Below, piece by piece: positions 49,441-60,380 of a DNA stretch of 64,000 bases. The stretch's first letter is position 1, and each line of letters begins with the position of its first letter. The translations under genes were made by a program, and so were the position numbers. The notes under the pieces were generated by a model, which saw nothing but the letters and a program-made list of their open reading frames with translations, ran no database searches and had not been told where the DNA came from. The stretch comes from Priapulus caudatus (Eukaryota > Priapulida > Priapulimorpha > Priapulimorphida > Priapulidae). Where the stretch lies: the NCBI RefSeq assembly GCF_000485595.1, contig NW_014577067.1, positions 362,647 to 426,646 of the forward strand, given 5' to 3'.

Positions 49441-49746
49441 ATTATCAGAATTAGATAATAGGAAAGGAGTGTGACTTCAATAAACAAGGGAAATTCGTCA
49501 TTTACTAGCCTTAGAATACCTACTTAGAATGGAGAATCGTGTCGTACGTTTTAGTCTGTATCTCCGGATTGCGGGCGTATACAAGGAAACGATTTCGCAC
49601 GATGCTAGGCGAATGTACCGTGTACGATTTGAGCTCAAGTTGGTTGAGTTACGCGCAGTAAATCGTAGGTATTCGAAGGCTAGTAAATGACGAATTTCCC
49701 TTGTTTATTGAAGTCACACTCCTTCTCTATTATCTACTTCTGATAC
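49441..49746. mobile_element. ~300 bp fold-back element, ~80 bp arms
   Basis: The left arm runs ATCAGAATTAGATAATAG, then GGAGTGTGACTTCAATAAAC and TCATTTACTAGCCTT. The right arm is its complement, ending TATTATCTACTTCTGATA. The unique centre is about 140 bp. No target duplication was recognised. It lies about 140 bp downstream of the ACADL exon 5 donor. Confidence 0.8.
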
Positions 49747-49885
49747 TATATATATTCATATACCAAGTTATACGAATGGCTGGTGCACACATACTGTAAC
49801 ATGTGTCACATGACTGGCCACAGTGTTTGAGTAGAAAGCTTGCCTTTCCAAGCCTCATGAATCATTGCCAAGACGGAAACCGCAC

Positions 49886-51979
49886 CTGTGCTTTCAAGCC
49901 AAGTTTCTTCAGTTTCTTGCCCTTCTTGAACCCTTCCATACCCTCCTCCACCAGAAACAAGCTGATACCACGGGCCGCACTCTTGGCCGTTGGGTCTGTT
50001 ACTGCTACGACAATAACAACGTCTGCCATGTGACCATTGGTAATGAAGACTTTGCTTCCATTAAGAATCCAGCCATCTCCATCTTTTTTGGCATTGGTTT
50101 TAATGCCTTGAAGATCACTGTTATGGAAAAGTAGAGCTGGAAGATATTCTTGAGAAATATATGATCTATACAAATATATCTGTTCACGTCTATTTCATAC
50201 CTAGTACATTGAAAATTCCACATAACTCCTTCAAGAGCCTATTATGATATAGGTTTAATTATATCACTACTATAAATTAACTTTTTTCTATATATACTGG
50301 TAAAAGTTGAAGCAATGGTAATATTGAAGCTGACAACTATTTTGTGAACTGACAGTTTGAAACGGGGGATTTTTGGCCCAGCATGATAGCTGCAAAGGTG
50401 ACATGACAGCTTGGCTTGGACATTGCACATGCTGGGCACATTACACAGCAAATAACTCGGAAACTAACGGTAGAGAATGTTTACTCTCACCTGCCTGCTC
50501 CAGGTTCTGTCATGGCAATAGCTCCTATTTTCTTTCCAGCTGTCATGGCAGGCAGGAACTTCTCTTTCTGCTCGGTAGTTCCGTAGTGACATATATAGGG
50601 CATCACAATGTCTGAGTGCAAGGCCCATCCTGGGCCTGATGCGCCAGAATACCCCCTGGAATTAATTATCAATACAATTACAGACAGGTCGGTCAATCCA
50701 TAGTGCTTCAAGGACATACGATTTGTACCAGATGCACCTTTGAAACCATTTTTCTCATTATTTTATCCTAACAAGTTGGTACACAATTGCTATAGTTATT
50801 TGATAAGTACACAAGCAGCTTTGTTTAAACATATAGTTTATAGATGATTTTAAAATTAACAGCATTCCTGCAGAATGGTTGCATTGGTCTGTCACTAGCT
50901 GTGCACTGCAGTCATGACTAACATCCATGGGCAGATTAATCTTCTCCCAAACTACTGCCCTATTTGCAACCATACTTACCATCCATGCTCAGTGGGGGTA
51001 GATAGAATGTCAGTGAGACCACCTCCTTGCTTACACATTTAAGCCAGTGTTATTGATGTAGGTAAGTCAGTGTCATTCTAATAACTACAGGTGACATCTA
51101 TTAAATCTACTAATAAGATGAGCGAGAACCCATTAAATTCTCATCTAATATGAAGGACGTATTTCTTACCAAATTCAACTAGGAAGGTTAATTACTGCAT
51201 TATAAGCAAAATCACAAACTCCCACACAAGCACAATCACACACATGTGCGCACATAACCACATTTAAAACAGTAAAACACATACACACAAATAGCTATTA
51301 ACTCAGATAAGTAATTATACTTACTGCTCATCCCACACGATAGAGCTTGTGAGGATATCACTGCCAATGCCTCCCTCCTCTGCAGGTGTACTCACTCCCA
51401 ACAGTCCAGCTTCACCCGCCTTCTCCCACACCTCACGGCTTACTTGTCCATCGATCTCCCACCTGCAACATTTGCCATTTTGCATTTGTCACATAATATT
51501 ACTATCAAGAGGTAAGGCCTACCTAAGGAGGTATACCTAAGGTGTTATTAGCTCTTGTTACTAAGAATAAAACTTACTACTTAATTTCAAGATTCGCCTG
51601 TTTCTGTCACTCACCTGAAACATGCAGAGTTATACGACCAGTATAGCATCTTGGGATGCGTGAAAACAAAGCTTCATGTCAATGATGCGGCATGACCAAC
51701 AATAGTGGTAGCGAGCGAATCACATTTGATTCTAAACAGCGCTGCACAAAATTATGTCCAGAAAACAGCACTAACCAAACGAGCGACTTCTCAGTACCCG
51801 GGTCCAACAACAAGATACGTAAAACTCACTGGTCGTGATAGGGCATGACCTCCTCTTGGAAGAAACGGCGCACATTCTTTCGAAAAAGATCGTGCTCATC
51901 GGAGAAAATACGTCGAGTGCCGATGTCGGTGAGCTTTTCCGACTGGCCCGGCTCGGGCCGATCCATGTTGCAGCATCCT
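49886..51979 (-). CDS. ACADL: ACADL exons 2-5 (N-terminal and middle domains)
   Basis: Exons: 51979-51830, 51462-51325, 50655-50491, 50117-49886. They encode EKLTDIGTRRIFSDEHDLFRK, VSREVWEKAGEAGLLGV, IGAIAMTEPGAG (flavin/substrate-binding loop) and DLQGIKTNAKKDG through KLGLKAQ, close to mammalian ACADL throughout. All four join in phase; exon 5 ends in phase 0. The expected next residues (DTAELFFED) do not follow downstream but are found 5.7 kb upstream at 55622. The exon before 51979, which should carry the mitochondrial presequence, was not identified; the first codon at 51979 is split, so an upstream exon must exist. Confidence 0.92.
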
Positions 51980-52362
51980 CTAGACAAATTAATAGTGTCT
52001 ATTAGATGCAATTAACCTCTCCAGGTAAACAGGAATAAATGACATACAGCCCATTACAGCGTCATATATTGCACAAATATATACAACAATTAACCAGTCT
52101 CTCGTTTGCTACAATACACGTAGACAATCACAACACTGTCAGCAAAGATGAGAAATGGAGTTGATATTAATTATTATTAGGTTTCTAAAAATCGGAAGAT
52201 TTGGCATTCTGCCACTATGCAGTCAGTCTGACGATCTAGGTGTTGAAAGTGCACATGTATGTGTGTAGAACTATTTAACACAAATTTGGAAGCTGGGCAG
52301 AAAAGAACAAAAGCAACCATATCTTTTAAGGCACATGGTTAAAGGGAGAGTTTACTCTAGGT

Positions 52363-52608
52363 TCTAGGGTTATTTTGAGCTAATTTAGGTTATAATTACG
52401 CAACATAAAAAGTTTCATGGTTCAATCACCATTAGAAATATTTTAAAAAAATGTTTTAAAACTAACGACTACAGTTTGATTACAACGACGGTGGCACCAA
52501 TTAAATTAGGTATCTGGTAACAAATACGTGTGGGTATAGACGATTTGTTATACAGTAAGTACAGTTGTATGCAGTAAAATCCTAGAGGATACCGTCCCTT
52601 TAAAAAAA
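52363..52608. mobile_element. MITE with AAAGGGACAGTA-CTCTAGG ends
   Basis: The left end AAAGGGAGAGTTTACTCTAGG and the complement of the right end AAAGGGACGGTATCCTCTAGG form terminal inverted repeats, starting near 52341. The left half matches the repeats at 48096-48545 and the right half matches 55740-55850 and 56103-56200. The element is therefore a complete form whose two halves occur separately elsewhere. Confidence 0.6.
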
Positions 52609-52651
52609 ATCAACCAGAAATGTACCCTCTAACCCCGAGTATGGGTCAGAT

Positions 52652-52698
52652 CAAGAGTAGATAATAACACATTAACTATGTGTTATTATCTACTCTTG
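52652..52698. mobile_element. 47 bp perfect hairpin insertion
   Basis: CAAGAGTAGATAATAACACA and its exact complement with a 7-base loop, flanked by GTCAGAT on both sides (52645-52651 and 52699-52705). It is the smallest palindromic insertion in the window. The start of the same arm, CAAGAGTAGATAATA, also occurs at 20096-20110 next to the (GA)n tract. Confidence 0.8.
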
Positions 52699-53664
52699 GT
52701 CAGATAAAAAGAGATAGAAATATACCAGTGAAAAAAAATACACGGGGGCTCGGGGCGATTTTTATGCACTCGAGCTTGAAAAGTAGCCCCCGAAAAATAA
52801 ATAATATTTTTTTCCCTGAAATATACTAATATAGCATTATGCATTAATTATGTTATCAATTGGCAAAATACCAGGTGTAGTGTGCGTGATAGCAATACAT
52901 AATGTCAGGCTGTGATGACATTGCAATTGGTTATTTCTCTTGCCTAAGTTCCGTAGTGTATGATGCCGATCTAAACATTGAAAAAATGGTGTCACGAGAG
53001 CATCAATACGCGAGGAGAGGCTTCTCTCGCCACGATACACATGCACTAGGAGTCTATGACAAGTGGGCTGTCAACATCTTCACCACACTTCAATCAAGGG
53101 TTATTGTACACACTTTAGGTATGTTGAGTGACATGGGTTAAAGGCATGGGGAGGTCCTTGGTACTATTTATATATTGATATTATGTGGTACCGTTTTATT
53201 GACACACCAAAGTTCAGACTGACCAAAGTTCAGATACTATATATATCATGTATATGCTATAACCAGAGGTTCATTTGATATAACTGATATGAGAAACCTT
53301 TAAACCCTACACTGTATGGCTCAGGTTGTAAATGCAATAAAATAGATAGACGCTGTTAAAACATCAACATTAATAACATTTATGTTATGATTGCCTTTGC
53401 TGCATACATTTCTCTACATAAAGTGGCTCATACAGACTTGATGTGCCACTTAAAATTTAATTACACACACAACATGGTGACGTTGGGGAAACTATAATCT
53501 CCGAATGAAAACTTTTCATAGTTCAAAGGACTATAACAAAGCTAGACCAAAACTAAAGACCACTGCCACAGGAGTTTTTCAAACAGAAAAGCCAGTCCAG
53601 CACAAAGTTCAAAAGTACTGACTCTGTCAAAACACTCACCTAAATACAGATTACACTTAGTACA

Positions 53665-53929
53665 GCTCATAGAGTCTATGTCCCCCAGGGTACTGCCAGA
53701 ACGTACCATGGGTACGGTTCGGTATACCGGAACGTACCCTGGTAACTATTTGATATGGTTAGGGTTAGGGTTAGGGTTAGGGAGTAGGCGTAGGCGACTC
53801 CCTAGACTCGTTAGTGGAGTAGGCGAGGTACAGTCCGGCATATTAGATAGTACCAGGGTGTTCCGGTATACCGGACCGTACCAAGGGTACGTTCCGGCAG
53901 TACCCTGGGGGACATAGACCCTCTCAGCC
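53665..53929. mobile_element. Palindromic element with a (TTAGGG)4 core
   Basis: About 80 bp inverted arms (TCTATGTCCCCCAGGGTACT on the left, its complement on the right), flanked by identical TTAGTACA copies (53657-53664 and 53930-53937). The centre holds four exact TTAGGG units (53759-53782) and GTAGGCG repeats. The 8 bp duplication indicates a transposed element rather than a telomere fusion. Confidence 0.85.
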
Positions 53930-54950
53930 TTAGTACAAAGTACATGCACCTCGTACACATACGTATGCAGACATTTTTATATAAACCAGTATCATTATTT
54001 ATGACTCAACAAATTTAAACGTGGTTGCTTGAACATTGGTCAATAGTTAGTAGTGAAAAATAAATATATCTTTACATTGGGAGCGCCCACGCTACTCTAA
54101 TCCAAAGGCAAACCCAAGAATGGATTTATGCCAATCATTATCATGGTAGCCTGAACTGAACATCTACGCATAAATTTTACTAGGTTCACATGCAGGCCAT
54201 TCTAGCTGTCTTTGGCTGGTCTATGTTGTGCCATGCTACCAGAACTTTCAGAATGCTACTTTCAATTTAGACAGTGTGTTGACTTAAATTAAACAATATC
54301 AAAAACTAGTGAGGTCTGGAGCATTCTATATGGCAGATGAAAATGTTACTTTGGGTAGAATTTTGAGTGTACCATTGGTTGTATATTTTTCATCTAAATC
54401 TGGAGTTAAAACATACAGAAAAAACACACGAACTCTTGGATATTTGAAATGATTTTAGGAGTTATGGTGTAAGGAACAAGAGGTCTGAGCTATAACACCA
54501 CAGGCCATGTTTCACTTATTGCTCAATAGCGATAATATTTCTCCTCAAAGTAAAAAATAGGTGCATTCCTTCAGGGGAATACCGGTGGTGAAGGGGAACT
54601 AAGGGGCACCAAACCACCTGGCTTGCTTTCACTACCAATATGTCATCATTGTGTTTAGGTTTTTTCAGGCTCTAACCTGGAGACCAAAAATTTATCTAAA
54701 GTTAGCTTCTGTTTACATATGGATTATAGAATGAGATATATACAAAAAGATCTTCTCTTTGTTCATCAAATTTTTGCTGTAGCACCCGAGTTCATTGTGA
54801 ACTGCTGTTGAAATAAGGCTGGATGCAGGGTGAACTGATTGCAGGAACTAGGAGTAGGACATTTTGTATACAACACATGTGAATGTCAATGAGCTGTCTA
54901 ATGAACTCATGTGATAACCATATATATGTTACACATGTCAATGTCCTGCC

Positions 54951-55009
54951 TAGCACTAGAACTATAGCCCTTTGAGTTTGATCTGCCAAGAGCTATAGTT
55001 CTAGAGCTA
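54951..55009. mobile_element. Miniature fold-back related to 17433-18131
   Basis: Ends TAGCACTAGAACTATAGC and the complement of TAGCTCTAGAACTATAGC, the termini of the ~700 bp fold-back. A duplication ATGTCCTGCC flanks it (54941-54950 and 55009-55018, overlapping the last base). Only about 20 bases separate the arms. Confidence 0.8.
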
Positions 55010-55071
55010 TGTCCTGCCCAATTTGTCGGTAGCTGACTGCATATTTATCATATAAATTTTAATTACGGCAA

Positions 55072-55076
<5 letters not shown>

Positions 55077-55121
<45 letters not shown>

Positions 55122-55131
55122 TATATATAAT
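55077..55131. repeat. (AT)n tract near ACADL exon 7
   Basis: Long (AT)n with a short CACACA interruption, 75-130 bases from the donor of ACADL exon 7. It is the second implied false junction in the ACADL region. Confidence 0.95.
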
Positions 55132-55206
55132 ATATATTATTTATAATTTTTAAATCCTGCTTTTGAATGATATCAAGCATCCTGTTGCTAGTGTGCACAT
55201 TCATAC

Positions 55207-55622
55207 CTGCAGACTTGAGATGGTACGCTTAAATGCCTTTCTTTGCTTAACATAGTCCCTAGTCATCTCAAACATGGCCTCAGAACTGGACACACCTACT
55301 GCTGCCACGATCAGTCTCTCCTGTGGAAGCTCCTACATGAGACATAATTCATTAATAAACCCTTGTTTCATTATAAATGTCACGAATAGAATATGATATT
55401 CGGTTTGTACCTAGGATGAAAAACCTTTTAATCAGGTATCGGCCTAACCTAATTCTAGTTTAGCATATGCAGAGCCATCACTAACAATTGGTTTTAACAC
55501 TGAGAATATAGTCGAATGACCTTCACTCTCACCTTCATCAGATACATAAAGCCATAGTTTTCCTCTCCCAGCAGTGCACTCGCAGGCAACTTCACATCTT
55601 CGAAGAACAGCTCAGCGGTGTC
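55207..55622 (-). CDS. ACADL: ACADL exons 6-7, out of order
   Basis: Exon 6 (55622-55533, 90 bp) encodes DTAELFFEDVKLPASALLG through MYLMK. Exon 7 (55332-55207, 126 bp) encodes ELPQERLIVAAVGVSSSE, FEMTRDYVKQRKAF and ISSLQ. The Glu in PQERL is at the position of the catalytic base of long-chain and isovaleryl-type dehydrogenases. Both exons have good splice sites and are in phase 0 at all ends, so they fit exactly between exon 5 (49886) and exon 8 (42813). On the chromosome they lie upstream of exon 2. No duplicate of these residues was found between 42.8 and 49.9 kb, and no other ACADL exon to the right. Confidence 0.92.
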
Positions 55623-55737
55623 CTGAAACACACACACGTCAATAAGTAGCCATTGCTAGATAAGCTAGTGTCAAAAACCATCCCAAAAGCATTCAGATTG
55701 GTCTACAAGAGCTATACTACTAGTATATACCAACAGC

Positions 55738-56270
55738 CATTAAAGGGATAGTAGACTCTAGGATTTTACTGAATACAACTGTACTTACTGTATAACAAAT
55801 CGTCTATACCCACATGTATTTGTCATCAGATACCTAATTTAATTGTTATAATTAATTACGCATCACTGCTACGAAATTTGAACGGCGCCATGACACCCGC
55901 GACCGTGCTGCCACCCTGAAAAACTTGCGTATTTGCCAATTTATTTTGCACGTTACAGACCGAGGGCTAATCACAAAGATGCAATTATATTCATACCTAA
56001 ATGCTATTTAACCGAACGATGTTCATTTGAGGACAAATTTATCCATAATATAACTGAAACTATATGTCGTTTATAAGATATTACAATTAATCCTTTTGCT
56101 TTTAAAGGGACAGTAGCCTCTAGGATTTTACTGCATACAACTGTACTTACTGTATAACAAATCGTCTATACCCACATGTATTTGTCACCAGATACTTAAT
56201 TAATTATTTACACATCAACGCTACGAAATTTGAACGGCGCCATGACACCCGCGACCGTGCTATTATTTTG
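55738..56270. repeat. Two copies of a TAAAGGGACAGTAGCCTCTAGG repeat
   Basis: Copies begin at about 55741 and 56104 and run AAAGGGA, CTCTAGGATTTTACTG, CAACTGTACTTACTGTATA, AATCGTCTATACCCACATG, CTACGAAATTTGAACGG and CGCCATGACACCCGCGACC. The same block is in the right half of 52363-52608. They are non-coding dispersed elements. Confidence 0.8.
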
Positions 56271-57589
56271 CCATAAGGTAGTATGATTATGCATGACACG
56301 AAGTATTTGCTAGTCTAGTACTGGAGAAATTAGCGTTTGGATGCGCATTGTGAGCCTTTAAGTTACGTTGCACCCATGCTGGGTTTAAAAATTAAAACTA
56401 TTTTACATTGAAACTATAGTTAGAATGCCTTGTTTTTATTGTTGAATCCCGCAGTTTTTTTAAATAAACGCTGCGGTGGTAAAATATCTGAACTACTTCA
56501 CCCCCGGAGGAATGATGTGTATGAATCTTAGCGAGTATGACGCTCCAGCTGATTGTAGTTTTTCGCACGTGTTTTGCATAGCAACCGTTACTATGCAATT
56601 GCAGGCAAACGCATGTGTTTACACCTTACTTATCATGACCATCTGTATGTGATAAAGGCGAGAGTTAACCTCGTCATCGCTGGGCTTTGTTAGCCGAACA
56701 AAAACTTCTTCGGGAGATAACGTACGGGAGACGCGATCCCTGTCGCGCCACCTTCCAGTTGCTGTGTATGCGAATTTACCACTTGGCTACGACACACGAC
56801 GGTAAATAACGTGAAAACCATGTCGTGCAAAAGTACGATTTAAGTCAAAACGAAGAATGCTACGCGGTTTGTAATACTACCGGAAGATGGAATAAGGACC
56901 AGTGAACAAAAGAAGCTCATGTTTGTATACATTTTATATTTTTACTCACATCAAACTCGTACGACAAAATTTAGTGAAATCAGTGCCAAATACGTATCAA
57001 ACTCCTTTGTCTTTATTAACTCCTGATACTGATAGTACCAGTCTATGTATTGTACCAAGAGATAAATAATATACACAGAAAGGAGATTTGCCAAAGAATG
57101 GCCGGTAGTCAACATTTGATAGTCTGAAGTATAAACTGTGTTGAAGGTTCTGAATTGTAAGTTAATGAACTATTTGTCAGAATTCTCATAGGATGTTTAA
57201 CTAGTACAGGAACAATACATCACAAAACCATAGCCCATGTAGTAACACAGTTGAGATTTTATATAATAGGCTATTAATAGCACACGAGCTTGGCATTGCT
57301 TATAATTTTATTGTTCGGTGAACTGAAGCAGCATGTTGGTTCAAAGCAGTTTTGTCAAATTTTATAGGGAAAAGCATTTTGGCAACATTTTTAAATGTTT
57401 GAGAATAAGATCCAATGAATAATTAACACGACATTATAAATCCCTGCCTAAGCATTACTGGTCATATAAGTTTTTATAATCTAGTGATGAATAATAAATC
57501 CAATAAAATAAATTAAGGCACAGCAGCCAGTGATTTCGTTACGAATGCCAGCATGATAGCCCATTACACTGATAGCCTAGCAGTCAATT

Positions 57590-57770
57590 TATTTTTTGGG
57601 GGCTACTTTTCAAGCTCGCCCGCATGAAAATAGCACTCTAAAATTTGGTTTCCATTGAATTCTATGCAATTTTCCGGGGCTCTTTTTGGCATTTCGGGGG
57701 GCTAAATCGCCCCGAGCCCCCGTGTATTTTTTTCACTGCACTATATAGTGTTAATTAATACTGTTATGCT
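57590..57770. repeat. Dispersed repeat with GGGGCTCGGGGCGAT motif
   Basis: Contains AGTAGCCCC-like and CGGGGGCTCGGGGCGATTT (minus orientation) near a terminal TTTTTTTCACTG. A shorter inverted relative lies at 52725-52800. Confidence 0.6.
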
Positions 57771-59347
57771 CAAGCCTCAAAAACACGGATACAATTATAT
57801 TTCCTCGCCCCTTTCTGATTTACTGTTGTAGCATTACACTTAGCAAAACGTTTTAGCTACAAAACTCTAGGACACAAATAACCCCAAAATATCCGCCAAA
57901 TCGTTGCTCTCAGGTGAAAAAGCGAAGCATTGTATTGCAGATATAGAAGGATTTTAAAAGATAGCGGCAAGAGTAATAGTACCTATCAAACATTCATGAA
58001 TGAACCTTTTCATTATCTTTTATAGTAACAGGCCCAAATGCTTTTGCAAGAGGCCGTGGCAGAGTGCGGGGGGGGGGAGAATCCCCCCCCCTAAATTTTT
58101 TTTCAAACCTAGATGTTCTGAGATGCAATCTGGTCTATTCTGAGCTGTAGTAAACAGACACATTTGAATTACAGTATGGTTCTTTTTTCCAATTTGGTTT
58201 CTCCTGGGCCTAGATTCATCATTGGTACGTAAGTTAACGTCCATAGGCAGGCATCCTACGAAATGCGTACGTAACGTTCCTGAGGTTAATTCATCAAGCC
58301 GTCAGGACTAGCCCGTGCGTAGGCATATCGTTAATGAGTTGCACATAACCCCGTTAGTAGCAGCCGCATTCTTTCCTCGCTGCAGTATTTCATGTGACAC
58401 CGTTTGTTGCCATACTCGCAGATAGGGCCTGCATACCTCCCAAAGTTATACTCGGCCAGGTTTTTAACGCATTCTAACTCTAAAACTGTTACGTTAAAAA
58501 TTCTTAAAATATTTACATAAACAGGCAAGACGGTTGTCATTTTGAATACGATTGACCTAAGATACCTTGACTCGATTGCAACACTGGCTGGTCAAATATA
58601 GACAATATGACGCGGGCGATCTAGCGGATGTGGTAGCAACTTTCGTGTGCATTATTGCTACTGCACTAAATATTTTGATTGTCCTCTCAGGAGTATACAG
58701 CAGAATGCCACCGGATTTGTATAGAATGCGGAATCTTCAGTGCTCGAAATAAGCGTTGTCCGGTTGTCCGAGACAACCAGAAATTGCGCCGGACAACCTA
58801 ACCAGTCTGAGACATTGTCCGGTGGACAACCAAAAAACACTATCTCTAACCCTTACACTAACTCTAAACCGACTCGGCTATCTTATATACGCGTGGTACC
58901 CAATTAATCTATGGTGTATAACCTTTTGCTTTCAATATTTTACATCTGAACTGACAATCAATCCCATGCAACCAACTGGTATAGGCTAGCTGGCACAATA
59001 ATGTTCAGTTTCATACTTCAAATCCGAGTGTTTTCTAGCTCATCAACAAATCTTAATCGTGAATTAAATCGTGAATAATATAAAAATATGGGACCAGCTG
59101 CTATTTCCAACACTGGTATAATATCATATGTCAGGTTTTCTGATTTATGAGAGGTGAACTCGATTTGAAACCAGCAAACCAGCAAGTTTCCAAAATTTTC
59201 TGGGGAAGGACCCCCATACCCCCCGCAATATTGAATCTTATCCACACGGCCGCCGTGCGTATAGGCACTTCCGTCAGTGTCACAGTGACTGTGTCAGTGA
59301 CTAACAGTCACAGACGCTGACTGTGACTGTGACGGACAGTCACTGCA

Positions 59348-59648
59348 TGGGGCCATGATAAAAATATTGTTTGTTTGCCCCCTCACCCGACTGACCCGCC
59401 AAAAAGGGGCCGACTGAAAAAAATGTATTAATCATTTTTTTACAAATTGTATCACTGTACATTATATAAATCTGTAAGCAATACATTATATGTACCAAGC
59501 AAAACAAACACGTACTCAACATAAAAGGTATCTCCACACAAGCACACCCGAGCATGTAGACACTATGCTAAATTTGTAAAAAGACCCATTTAAAAAAAAA
59601 GCCTACCTACATACCCAAACTTTTCAGCCGGGGTCAGCTGAGGGCAAT
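59348..59648. repeat. Direct repeat, copy 1 of 2
   Basis: About 300 bp beginning GCCATGATAAAAATATTG, with CCGCCAAAAAGGGGCCGACT, CATTATATGTACCAAGCAAA and CCCAAACTTTTCAGCC. The second copy is at 60019-60322 in the same orientation. GTCACTGACT simple repeats flank copy 1 on both sides (about 59255-59345 and 59690-59740). Confidence 0.85.
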
Positions 59649-60018
59649 TTAAGGAAATTTTTTTTTAATTGTGGCTTGACAGCTAGTTGACACAGTCAGT
59701 GACTGTACGTGTCAGTGACACTGTCAGTGCCACTGTGCTGCATGCCATGGGAAGTAACCTCATAGTCGTAGTTGGATGTAACCTCGTAACTAATAAAGAT
59801 TGATGTAGGGATTTGATAAAATCGATAGAACACTGCCGATTGCACTGGAAAACGTTTCCATTCTACAATTAACCATATAATCGGATTGGTTATTGTGAAG
59901 ATAGCATGTCTGAGAGTTAAACATGACAAAGTAAATAATTCATCTATGACACATCCATGTGGGAAATTAAAGTTTTATAATGTTATTAACACTGAAAATA
60001 CAATTAAATCTAGCACAG

Positions 60019-60322
60019 GCCATAATAAAAATATTGTTTGTTTGCCCTCACCCGACCGACCCGCCAAAAAGGGGCCGACTCAAAAAATTTTATTGATCTT
60101 TTTTTTAAAACAAATTGTATCACTGCACATTATATAAATTGGTAGGCAATACATTATATGTACCAAGCAAAACAAGCATTCAACATAAAAGGTATCCCCA
60201 CTCAAGCACACCCGAGCATGTAGACAACATGCTAAATTTGTAAAAAGACCCCCCCCTGCCCTAAAAAAAAAGCCGACCTGCATGCCTACCCAAACTTTTC
60301 AGCCTGGGTCGGTTGAGGGCAA
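60019..60322. repeat. Direct repeat, copy 2 of 2
   Basis: Second copy of the 59348-59648 repeat with small differences, ending about 60 bp before the acceptor of the first recognised ALG5 exon. An open frame running from this repeat into the ALG5 exon is accidental. Confidence 0.85.
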
Positions 60323-60380
60323 ACAAAGATCGGAGTGGCCACAGAGATTCCTAAAGTTCTTATCCATCTTCTACTTGCAG

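Larger units (their letters stand above)
56271..60380. other. No recognised gene; upstream region of ALG5
   Basis: The ALG5 first exon and promoter should lie here, since the exon at 60381 is preceded by an acceptor and lacks the start. No convincing ATG exon was found. Contents: an inverted copy of sequence near 48010-48090 (about 56975-57050), a dispersed repeat at 57590-57770, a G/C-run element near 58060-58090, and two ~300 bp direct repeats. Confidence 0.5.

Noticed and set aside
53759-53782. Telomere end or chromosome fusion site
   Set aside because: Only four TTAGGG units, inside an inverted-repeat element with an 8 bp target duplication.
55207-55622. Exons 6-7 as part of a second, separate ACADL copy
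   Set aside because: No other ACADL exon was found to the right or between 52 and 55 kb, and the main set lacks precisely these two exons with matching phases.
58567-58752. Hydrophobic frame ADVVATFVCIIATALNILIV as first exon of ALG5
   Set aside because: Although a membrane segment and a possible donor in the right phase are present, there is no in-frame ATG after the upstream stop (TAA at 58558-58560).
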